Shown piece after piece: positions 26,020 to 35,325 of a stretch of DNA of 64,000 bases. The stretch's first letter is position 1. Every line of letters begins with the position of its first letter. The notes beneath the pieces are model-generated. The model saw only the letters and a program-made list of their open reading frames with translations. It made no database searches and had not been told where the DNA came from. Both the position numbers and the translations under genes were made by a program. The DNA comes from Cohnella rhizoplanae (lineage in GTDB: Bacteria > Bacillota > Bacilli > Paenibacillales > Paenibacillaceae): NCBI RefSeq assembly GCF_948329515.1, contig NZ_CAOJCN010000003.1:62001-126000 (forward strand), given 5' to 3'.

Positions 26020-26466
26020 ATGGCGGATCATCGCGCGCCGGAGCAGGACGTATCGTTGAAGCTGTTCGTCGTATTGTCTAAGGCGTACAGAAGTCTGATG
26101 GACCAGGCGATGCGCGACATGCGCAATCATGGCCTCAGCCCTTCGGAATTCGGCATCCTGGAGGTATTGTACGCGAAGGGGCGGACGCCGATCCAGCAGA
26201 TCGCGGGCAAGATGCTGCTGACGAGCGGTACGATGACTTACAACATCGATAAGCTCGAGGACAAGGGACTCATACGCCGCGTGCTGAGCCGGGAGGATCG
26301 CAGGGTCGTATTCGCGGAGCTGACCGAGCAGGGCACGGGGATGTTCGACGATATTTTCCCGAGGCACGCGGATAAAATACACGACATGATGGGCGTCCTG
26401 ACCGCCGAAGAACAGCAGGAAGCCATCCGGCTGCTCAAGCTGCTCGGCAAGGGCGGGGCCGATTAG
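26020..26466 (+). CDS. mhqR: MarR-family repressor, MhqR-like
   Basis: 148 residues. ATG 26020 lies 8 bases after GGAG (26008-26011); a GTG at 26011 overlaps that site. The opening (SLKLFVVLSKAYRSLMDQ) and the winged helix with LSREDRRVVFAELTEQG resemble B. subtilis MhqR (YkvE), a repressor inactivated by quinones and other electrophiles. Support comes from context: the next genes encode MhqO-like and MhqD-like products, and an MhqR-type dyad covers the promoter. No cysteine is conserved in an obvious sensor position, as in MhqR, where the sensing mechanism also differs from cysteine-based YodB. The following gene starts 88 bp downstream, in the same direction. Confidence 0.82.
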   Translation: MADHRAPEQDVSLKLFVVLSKAYRSLMDQAMRDMRNHGLSPSEFGILEVLYAKGRTPIQQIAGKMLLTSGTMTYNIDKLEDKGLIRRVLSREDRRVVFAELTEQGTGMFDDIFPRHADKIHDMMGVLTAEEQQEAIRLLKLLGKGGAD

Positions 26467-26554
26467 CGGAAGCCGGGGAAGAACGAGGAAGGACGAGGAA
26501 GGACGAGGAAGGACGAGAAGCGCACTGCCACCATCTGAGAGGGGAGAGATCGAT

Positions 26555-27538
26555 ATGGAACTGAAGCTCAAGGGCATTCATCATGTGTCGGCGATCACGG
26601 GCACCGCGGCGGAGAATTTAGAATTTTACACGAAGGTGCTCGGGATGCGGCTGGTCAAGAAAACGGTGAATCAGGACGACACGTCGGTCTATCACCTGTT
26701 CTACGGAGACGAGAAGGGCAATCCGGGCACCGAGCTGACGTTCTTCGAATTTCCGACCGCATGGCGCAGCCGCCCGGGGACGGGCAGCATCTCCTCCGTG
26801 GCGCTGCGGGTGCCGGGGGACGCCGCGTTGGACTATTGGCATCGCCGCTTCGAGCTGTATGGGGTCGAGCACGACGACATTGTCCGCCGCGCGGGACGGC
26901 TGACGCTGGCGTTCCGGGATCCCGAGGATCAGCGCCTCATGCTGGTGTCGGACGAACACGACGCGGGCGTCGCAGGCGGCAAGCCGTGGGACAAGGCCGA
27001 CGTGCCGGTCGAGTACGGCATCACGGGACTGGGACCCGTGCAGCTCACCGTCTCGCAGGCGGAGCCGTCGGAGCGCGTGTTGACGCAGTTGATGGGTTAC
27101 CGCAGAAAGGGGCAGTACGCCTCCTCCATAGCGGGGCAGCCCGATATCGTCGTATACGAGACGGGCGAGGGCGGCAGCGGCACCGAGATTCACCTCGAGA
27201 CGCGCACGGATCTGCCTCGCGAGCGCCAAGGCATAGGGGCCGTCCATCACGTCGCCTTCCGGGTCGCGGACGAGGAAGAGCTGCGCGCCTGGATCGGCAA
27301 GATTACCGCGGCGGGGCTCGCCAATTCGGGCTTCGTCGACCGGTTTTACTTTAAATCGCTGTACTTCAGAGAAGCGAACGGCATCCTGTTCGAACTGGCG
27401 ACCGACGGTCCCGGCTTCGATACGGACGAGTCGCTGGAGTCGCTCGGCGAGCGACTCGCGCTGCCGCCGTTCCTGGAGCCGCACCGGGAGCGGATCGAGG
27501 CGGGACTGAAGCCGATCGCGTACGGCGGCGGACAATAA
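26555..27538 (+). CDS. mhqO: Ring-cleaving dioxygenase of the MhqO/MhqA VOC family
   Basis: 327 residues from ATG 26555 after GGGGAGAG. It has two vicinal-oxygen-chelate halves: KGIHHVSAITG with ENLEFYTKVLG, and GAVHHVAFRVAD with NGILFELATDGPGF. The histidines of HHV and the glutamate of LFELATD are the expected metal ligands. MhqO and MhqA are thought to open the ring of hydroquinones and related aromatics in quinone detoxification. It follows mhqR and precedes an MhqD-like hydrolase by 24 bp, giving an mhqR-mhqO-mhqD operon. Just upstream is a short direct repeat (GGAAGGACGA, three times) with no evident function. Confidence 0.9.
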   Translation: MELKLKGIHHVSAITGTAAENLEFYTKVLGMRLVKKTVNQDDTSVYHLFYGDEKGNPGTELTFFEFPTAWRSRPGTGSISSVALRVPGDAALDYWHRRFELYGVEHDDIVRRAGRLTLAFRDPEDQRLMLVSDEHDAGVAGGKPWDKADVPVEYGITGLGPVQLTVSQAEPSERVLTQLMGYRRKGQYASSIAGQPDIVVYETGEGGSGTEIHLETRTDLPRERQGIGAVHHVAFRVADEEELRAWIGKITAAGLANSGFVDRFYFKSLYFREANGILFELATDGPGFDTDESLESLGERLALPPFLEPHRERIEAGLKPIAYGGGQ

Positions 27539-27562
27539 CCATAGACCGAGGAGGAGATTACG

Positions 27563-28168
27563 ATGAATCATATTTACGAACCGGGAAAGAAGACCGATGC
27601 GCCTACGCTGCTGCTGCTGCACGGGACGGGGGGATCGGAGCGCGATCTGGTCGGCGTCGGCCGGATGCTGCATCCGGATGCTGCGCTGCTTGGCGTTCGG
27701 GGCAACGTCTCCGAGCGGGGGATGGCGCGTTTCTTCCGCCGCATCGCGGAAGGCCTGTTCGACGAGGAGGATCTGATCGCGCGGACGGCCGAACTGAACG
27801 CCTTCGTCGACGAGAGCGCGGCGCGTTACGGCTTCGACCGCGGCAACGTCGTTGCTGTAGGTTATTCTAACGGGGCGAATATCGCAGCCAGCCTGCTCTA
27901 TCACCACCAGGACGCGCTCAAGGCGGCCGTGCTGTTCCACCCGATGGTGCCGCGCAGAGGCGTAGACCTGCCCGATCTGGCGGGCGTGCCCGTCTTCATC
28001 GGAGCGGGACGGAATGATCCGCTCTGCACGATGGCGGAGAGCGAGGAGCTTGCGGCGGCGCTCGGCGCCGCAGGCGCGGCCGTCGAGACGCACTGGGAGA
28101 ACGGCGGGCATCAGCTGTCGAGGACCGAGGTCGAGGCTGCGGCCGCGTGGCTGCGAAGCGTGGAATGA
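27563..28168 (+). CDS. mhqD: Carboxylesterase/phospholipase-type hydrolase, MhqD-like
   Basis: 201 residues from ATG 27563 after GAGGAGGAG. It is a small alpha/beta hydrolase with an LLLLHGTGG oxyanion region, nucleophile serine in VGYSNGANIA, acid in GAGRNDPL and histidine in NGGHQLS, so the catalytic triad is complete. MhqD of B. subtilis has the same length class and lies in the MhqR regulon with ring-cleaving dioxygenases; its exact substrate is not settled. Here it is 24 bp after mhqO and probably cotranscribed. The next gene, a single-domain VOC protein, follows after 51 bp. Confidence 0.88.
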   Translation: MNHIYEPGKKTDAPTLLLLHGTGGSERDLVGVGRMLHPDAALLGVRGNVSERGMARFFRRIAEGLFDEEDLIARTAELNAFVDESAARYGFDRGNVVAVGYSNGANIAASLLYHHQDALKAAVLFHPMVPRRGVDLPDLAGVPVFIGAGRNDPLCTMAESEELAAALGAAGAAVETHWENGGHQLSRTEVEAAAAWLRSVE

Positions 28169-28219
28169 ACGGCAAAATGCCGGCTGCGGCGATGGTCGGC
28201 AACGGGCGGGAGGCGTAAT

Positions 28220-28570
28220 ATGAAGGTAAAACGGATCGTTGCGAACGTGCCGGCCGACGACTTGACGGCCGCCAAGCGGTTTTACGGGGAGGCGCTCGGA
28301 CTCGACGTGCTGATGGACCACGGCTGGATCGCCACATACGGCTCCTCGGCCGAGATGCAGACGCAGATAAGCGTCGCTGCGGAAGGGGGCTCCGGCACGC
28401 CCGTGCCGGACCTGTCCATCGAGGTCGACGACGTCGACGAGGCGCTCGCGCGCATGCGGCGCGGCGGATTCGCCGTCGAATACGGACCTGCCGACGAGCC
28501 TTGGGGCGTGAGGCGCTTCTACGTGCGGGATCCGTACGGCAGGCTTGTCAACATCCTGTCGCACCTTTAA
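28220..28570 (+). CDS. Single-domain VOC (glyoxalase/bleomycin-resistance-like) protein
   Basis: 116 residues from ATG 28220 with GGGAGG upstream. It has the beta-alpha-beta-beta-beta repeats of the VOC superfamily: IVANVPADDLTAAKRFYGEALGL near the start and PWGVRRFYVRDPYGRLVNILSH at the end. It lacks the two-domain form of MhqO and cannot be assigned a substrate. As the fourth gene of the mhqR run it may also act on electrophiles. The usual C-terminal metal glutamate position holds N (VNILSH), so metal binding may be altered. Confidence 0.82.
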   Translation: MKVKRIVANVPADDLTAAKRFYGEALGLDVLMDHGWIATYGSSAEMQTQISVAAEGGSGTPVPDLSIEVDDVDEALARMRRGGFAVEYGPADEPWGVRRFYVRDPYGRLVNILSHL

Positions 28571-28665
28571 CGCAGCCGGACTATATTCTCGGCCGTCAGA
28601 CCGTAGAACCGCGCCGTCCGCGCGGATTATGACCGGGGCGCCGCCGATACGCTTGCATGTACGCC

Positions 28666-28708
28666 AAAAAAAGAGGGACGAAGCAGATGACGCTGCTTCG
28701 TCCCTCTT
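28666..28708 (-). terminator. Intrinsic terminator of the CotD-like gene
   Basis: AAGAGGGACGAAGCAG (28671-28686) pairs perfectly with the following arm (28693-28708) over a 6-base loop. On the minus strand it is followed by T7. It may also stop rightward mhq transcripts, although the plus-strand T run is short. Confidence 0.88.
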
Positions 28709-28725
28709 GTCGTGCCGCGGCTGAA

Positions 28726-28968
28726 TTAACGCCGGCGCGGCGCGCCAGCCGAGCGGGTCGCGCCGCGGAAGCCGCCTTCAAAGTCGTCGGAGTATACGTC
28801 TTTCGCCGTGCACACGGTGACATGATGGTAGACGGGTACGCAGTGGTGGCGCCGGATGACCTCGACGGTCTGCACGACCTCGACATGCTGCGGGTGGTAG
28901 TAATCCTCGTACACCGTTTGCGGCGGATCGTATACGGTCTTGCTCACGCATTTAGGGCAATCCGACAT
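28726..28968 (-). CDS. CotD-like spore coat protein
   Basis: 80 residues from ATG 28968, which is 9 bases after AAGGAG; an in-frame TTG at 28977 abuts that site. The protein is rich in His, Tyr and Val (YYHPQHVEVVQTVEV, RRHHCVPVYHHVTV) with a CPKC motif at the start and a basic, Gly/Arg end. This composition matches the short CotD-family coat proteins seen in Paenibacillaceae. It would be made in the mother cell and deposited on the spore surface. The assignment rests on composition and partial pattern. A strong terminator follows, and xpt is upstream on the same strand. Confidence 0.68.
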   Translation of the reverse strand: MSDCPKCVSKTVYDPPQTVYEDYYHPQHVEVVQTVEVIRRHHCVPVYHHVTVCTAKDVYSDDFEGGFRGATRSAGAPRRR

Positions 28969-29050
28969 GCCTGCCAACTCCTTATCTTAGGATGTCGTAC
29001 AGTATATGGGGCGGCAGCCCTCTTGGACTGTTCATATGCCCATCATGCGA

Positions 29051-31401
<2,351 letters not shown>

Positions 31402-31510
31402 CGAGCTTCTTCTCCTTCCGGCCGGGCAAGAATCTGCCGTTAGCGTGGCTCGGGAAGGTCGATCTCATTCACTGGACGGGAGGGGCGCGGCGGCTCGGCC
31501 GTATCTCTGC

Positions 31511-32734
31511 CTACGCCTCGGCCTCGAGCTTTGCCGTGCCGTCCGCACGCAGCCAGGTGCGCTTCCAGACGCCCTGCACGACAGACAGCGCAACGAGCGC
31601 GACGAGGGCGATGCACGCCAGCGTGATGAACCCCGGCGTGTAGGAGCCGGTCTTGCCGAACAGGCTGCCGAGCAGCAGCGGCAGCAGGTAGCCGCCGAAG
31701 CCGCCGGCGGCGCCGACGATGCCGGTGAGCAGTCCGATATCCGCGCCGAACCGCTGCGGGATCAGCTGGAACACCGCGCCGTTGCCGGTGCCCAGGCTCA
31801 TCATGGCCAGGAACAGGAGCGGGATGACGACGGCCAGCGGCGGCAGCGACGAGATCGTGAGAAACAAGAGCCCGGCGGCCGCATAGAGCACGATAAGCAT
31901 GCGGATCCCGCCGATCTTGTCGGACAGATAGCCGCCAACGGGGCGGAAAAAGCTGCCCGCGATGACGCAAATCGTCGTGAAGTCGGCCGCGCGGACGGCT
32001 GACAGGTTGTATTGCGTGTTGAAAAAGATCGTCAGGTAGTTGGTCAATCCGACGAAGCCGCCGAACGTCACGCCATACATGAGGCAGAACAGCCAGGTAT
32101 CCCGTTTTTTGAGGACGGTCGCGTACTCGGACAGTTTCTTGGGCGCGGGCTGCGTCGGGCTCTCCTTGGCGAAGGCGGTGAATACGATAAAGACGAGACC
32201 GATCGGAATGAGCGCGAGTCCGAACACGGTCTCCCAGCCGCCAAAGTGCGTGGCGAGCCGGTTGGCGAACAGGGTCGAGAATACCGTGCCGCTGTTGCCG
32301 GCGCCCGCGATGCCCATCGCGAGACCTTGATATTGGGGCGGATACCAGCGGCTCGCGAGCGGGAGCGCCGCGGCGAACGAGGCGCCCGCGAAGCCGAGCA
32401 GCAGCGCGACGATATAGAGGTGATTCAGCGAATCCACGAACTGCCACCCCCATACGAGAGGTACCATGGTCGCGAGCAGGCCGAACTGTCCCGTGCGCTT
32501 GGGGCCGATGTAGTCGGTCAGAAATCCGAACACGAGCCTCAGCAGGGAGCCGCCGAGGACGGGAAGCGCGACCAGGTTCGCTTTTTGGACGGCCGACATC
32601 GGATAATCGTTCATCATGATGACCGCGAGCGGCCCGATCAGCACCCAGACCATGAAGCTCATATCGAAATAGAGGAACGCGCTGAATAACGAGGGCTTAT
32701 GCCCGCTTTGCCAGAATCCTTTGTCTTTTACCAT
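31511..32734 (-). CDS. nasA: Nitrate/nitrite transporter, MFS (NarK/NasA family)
   Basis: 407 residues from ATG 32734 with GGAGG 8 bases upstream. Twelve membrane segments are apparent. Family signatures include the N-terminal FDMSFMVWVLIGPLAV, GIAGAGNSGTVFSTL and the related GLLTGIVGAAGGFGGY, the two nitrate-signature-like Gly-rich segments of the NNP family. It imports nitrate for assimilation. It is divergent from nasB-nasC, mirroring B. subtilis. The leader (32735 to about 32880) contains a hairpin whose hexaloop matches that in the nasB leader, suggesting shared RNA-level control. Confidence 0.92.
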   Translation of the reverse strand: MVKDKGFWQSGHKPSLFSAFLYFDMSFMVWVLIGPLAVIMMNDYPMSAVQKANLVALPVLGGSLLRLVFGFLTDYIGPKRTGQFGLLATMVPLVWGWQFVDSLNHLYIVALLLGFAGASFAAALPLASRWYPPQYQGLAMGIAGAGNSGTVFSTLFANRLATHFGGWETVFGLALIPIGLVFIVFTAFAKESPTQPAPKKLSEYATVLKKRDTWLFCLMYGVTFGGFVGLTNYLTIFFNTQYNLSAVRAADFTTICVIAGSFFRPVGGYLSDKIGGIRMLIVLYAAAGLLFLTISSLPPLAVVIPLLFLAMMSLGTGNGAVFQLIPQRFGADIGLLTGIVGAAGGFGGYLLPLLLGSLFGKTGSYTPGFITLACIALVALVALSVVQGVWKRTWLRADGTAKLEAEA

Positions 32735-32853
32735 ACGAATCCGCCTCCATGATATAGAAGATCACATAAGGTTGAGGATGATCACGCGTCACGGCGGGCG
32801 CCAAAAACCGAAAAGACGCACCCTGACCATGGCGAAAGTGACATCCCTGTGCG

Positions 32854-32871
32854 CGATACGTCATTGTATCG
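32854..32871 (-). promoter_or_regulatory. ANTAR-type hairpin in the nasA leader
   Basis: CGATAC (32854-32859) and GTATCG (32866-32871) form a 6-bp stem. On the minus strand the loop is AATGAC, six bases with A at 1 and G at 4, the pattern recognised by ANTAR antiterminators. It is about 120 bases upstream of the nasA start. A convincing second hairpin and terminator were not identified on this side. Confidence 0.45.
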
Positions 32872-33020
32872 GGCGATCGGATGCTTTCGGTCACGTCATT
32901 GTGAGCCAATTTGAATTATATGGGGGCGAGAAAGTCATGTCAATATATATAACATAATAATTCGCCGTGGCGAGAAATGTGCTTGCCTTAGCGAACATAG
33001 CCAAATGTAAGTAATGATTA

Positions 33021-33049
33021 TTGACATCGATCGAAGCAGCACCTATGCT
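33021..33049 (+). promoter_or_regulatory. Probable SigA promoter of nasBC
   Basis: TTGACA (33021-33026), a 17-base spacer and TATGCT (33044-33049). The predicted transcript start near 33056 puts the ANTAR-type hairpin at the very 5' end of the mRNA. Confidence 0.65.
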
Positions 33050-33065
33050 AATAAAAGAATACCGC

Positions 33066-33128
33066 GGCACAACGACGTGTCCGAAACCGGCGACGAAGCC
33101 CGCCCCGTTCAACGGGGACGGGCTTTTT
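33066..33128 (+). promoter_or_regulatory. Candidate ANTAR antitermination leader of nasBC
   Basis: Hairpin 1 is GGCAC/GTGTC (33066-33081) with loop AACGAC: six bases, A1 and G4. Hairpin 2 is GGC/GCC (33089-33100) with hexaloop GACGAA. The 3' arm of hairpin 2 is also the 5' arm of a terminator (AGCCCG and CCCCGTT paired with AACGGGG and CGGGCT, 33097-33124) followed by TTTTT (33124-33128). Hairpin 2 and the terminator are therefore mutually exclusive, as in NasR/EutV-type ANTAR elements. Confidence 0.65.
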
Positions 33129-33175
33129 ATGTTTTTTTACAGGCTGCCGCCGCGGCGCGGGAAGGGGAAACATCC

Positions 33176-35257
33176 ATGGCGAAGAAGCCCAGGCTCGTAT
33201 TGGTCGGCAACGGCATGGCGGGCATTCGTTGCCTCGAGGAGATCGTCGGTCTTGCGCCGGACGCCTTCGACGTAACCGTCATCGGCAAGGAGCCGAATCC
33301 GAATTACAACCGCATCCAGCTGTCCAAGGTGCTGCAGGGCGGGACGTCGCTGCAAGACATCATATTAAACGATTGGTCGTGGTACGCGGAGCGCGGCATC
33401 CGTCTGCTCGCCGGAGAGACGGCCGTCCGCGTCCGGACCGGCGAGCGTACCGTGGACACCGCGTCCGGGCTGAGCGTGGGCTACGACAAATTGATCCTGG
33501 CGACCGGGTCTTCGGCCTTCGTGCCGCCGCTTCCAGGCGCGGGCAAGCCGGGCGTGACGGCATTCCGCACGATCGAAGATTGCCGGGAGATCATGGAGGC
33601 CGCCTCCCGGTACCGCAAGGCGGCCGTGCTCGGCGGGGGATTGCTGGGACTCGAGGCGGCGCGGGGCCTGCTGAATCTCGGCATGGAGGTGGACGTCGTC
33701 CACAACTCGCCGTACCTCATGAACCGCCAGCTGGACCGCATGTCCGCCGACATGCTCCGCGGCTCGCTCGAGGCGCAGGGCATGCGCTTCCGGCTGGGCA
33801 AGACGACGACTCGGATCTTCGGCCGCAAACGGGCGGAAGGGCTCCTGTTCGCGGACGGCTCCAAGCTCGAGGCGGACCTGATCGTACTGTCGGTGGGCAT
33901 CAGCCCCAATATCGCGTTCGCCAAGGCCAGCGGCATCGAGACGAACCGGGCCGTCATCGTGAACGACTATATGGAAACGAACGTGCCGGGCGTGTACGCG
34001 GTCGGCGAATGCGCCGAGCACCGCGGCATCGCCTACGGTCTCGTCGCGCCGCTCTACGAGCAGGGCAAGGTGCTGGCTCGCGTCGTCTGCGGCATGGAGA
34101 CGGAGCCGTATCTCGGTAGCATGCCCTACGCTCAACTGAAGGTCGCGGGCATCAACGTATTCTCCGCGGGCGTCGTGCGCGAAGGGGACGCGAGCACCGT
34201 GCTTCAGGCTTACGACGGCTTGCGCGGCACGTATAAGCGGGTCACCGCTGAAAACGGGCGGATCGCGGGCGTCGTCCTGTACGGCGATACGAACGAGGGG
34301 CAGACGCTGCTCGGCCATCTGAAGCGGCGCAGCAAGATCGAGGCGCTGGCGAGGTCGCCGCAGCCGGGCGGAGCGGGCGGCGGCGGAGCGGTGGACGCGG
34401 CAGCGGCGGCAATGGCGGACGCGGACACAGTGTGCGGGTGCAACGGCGTATGCAAGGGCGCGATCGTCCGCTCGGTGACGGAGGACGGCTCGGACACGAT
34501 CGAGCTCGTGCGGGAGCGGACGAAGGCGTCGAGCTCGTGCGGCGGCTGCAGCGGCACGGTGGCGGCGATCCTCCGCGCGGCGTTGTCGGGCGCGGCTTCG
34601 GCCGCGGCACCCGATCCGGCGCTGTGCGACTGCACGCCGCTCGGGCACCGCGCGCTCCGGCGGGCGCTGGCGGAGCGGGGGCTGCGCACGGGGGCTGAAG
34701 CGATGGCCGCGCTCGATTGGCGGACGGACGGCGGCTGCGAGGCGTGCAGGAGCGCGCTGCGTTACTACACGGGCGAGCCGTCGGCGGCGGTCGGCGAAGG
34801 CCGGCTGGCCGTATATGCCGGCGATGCGCAGGGGAGCGGCGGACCGGGCGCGGGCCCGGCGGCGAGATTAGCCGAAGCGCTAAGCGCGAGGCTCGCGGAT
34901 GTCGAGCTGCCCGGCCGCGTGCAGGCCGCCGTCGCAGGCAGCGTCGCCGAGCCCGTCGGACTGCTCGTGCGGGATATCGGTCTGGCGCGGGCCCCGGCAG
35001 GCTGGGAGCTGTACGCGGGCGGCCATGCGGAGCGGCCGGTCAGGCAGGCGCAGCTGATCGCCGTCGAGCCGTCGGCCGACGCGGCGCTCGATATGGCCGA
35101 GGCGCTGCTGCGCTGGTACCGGGCCGAGGCGGACTATGGCGAGCCGCTCTGGCGGTGGCTCGAGCGCGGGGGGCTTTCCGCCGCGCGCGAGCGGCTGCTG
35201 GATGCCGAAGCGCGCGAGGCGCTGTTGACGGCGGAAGCAACCGTCCTGGCGCGCTAA
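33176..35257 (+). CDS. nasB: Assimilatory nitrate reductase electron-transfer subunit NasB
   Basis: 693 residues from ATG 33176. An N-terminal FAD/NAD(P)H oxidoreductase half (LVLVGNGMAGIRCLEEI; AVLGGGLLGLEAARGL; GVYAVGECAEHRG) is followed by two BFD-like [2Fe-2S] domains: VCGCNGVCKG with SSCGGC, and LCDC with GGCEAC. The C-terminal ~130 residues resemble the siroheme half of NirB (VRDIGLARAPAGWELYAGG, LLRWYRAEADYGEPLWRWLERGGL) but the cysteines that bind the Fe4S4-siroheme centre are replaced. It should pass electrons from NAD(P)H to NasC rather than reduce nitrite. It is often annotated as nitrite reductase large subunit; the missing cysteines argue against that. A 68-bp gap leads to nasC. 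Confidence 0.88.
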   Translation: MAKKPRLVLVGNGMAGIRCLEEIVGLAPDAFDVTVIGKEPNPNYNRIQLSKVLQGGTSLQDIILNDWSWYAERGIRLLAGETAVRVRTGERTVDTASGLSVGYDKLILATGSSAFVPPLPGAGKPGVTAFRTIEDCREIMEAASRYRKAAVLGGGLLGLEAARGLLNLGMEVDVVHNSPYLMNRQLDRMSADMLRGSLEAQGMRFRLGKTTTRIFGRKRAEGLLFADGSKLEADLIVLSVGISPNIAFAKASGIETNRAVIVNDYMETNVPGVYAVGECAEHRGIAYGLVAPLYEQGKVLARVVCGMETEPYLGSMPYAQLKVAGINVFSAGVVREGDASTVLQAYDGLRGTYKRVTAENGRIAGVVLYGDTNEGQTLLGHLKRRSKIEALARSPQPGGAGGGGAVDAAAAAMADADTVCGCNGVCKGAIVRSVTEDGSDTIELVRERTKASSSCGGCSGTVAAILRAALSGAASAAAPDPALCDCTPLGHRALRRALAERGLRTGAEAMAALDWRTDGGCEACRSALRYYTGEPSAAVGEGRLAVYAGDAQGSGGPGAGPAARLAEALSARLADVELPGRVQAAVAGSVAEPVGLLVRDIGLARAPAGWELYAGGHAERPVRQAQLIAVEPSADAALDMAEALLRWYRAEADYGEPLWRWLERGGLSAARERLLDAEAREALLTAEATVLAR

Positions 35258-35325
35258 TCATCGACGAAGTCAGAGAATGGAGCGGCGGCGCCCGAGGCGC
35301 TCCGCGGAAGCGGGAGGATATGTCC

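Noticed and set aside
33176..35257. Nitrite reductase large subunit (NirB)
   Set aside because: The siroheme/Fe4S4 cysteines are absent, and the protein is followed by a molybdopterin nitrate reductase, which fits NasB.
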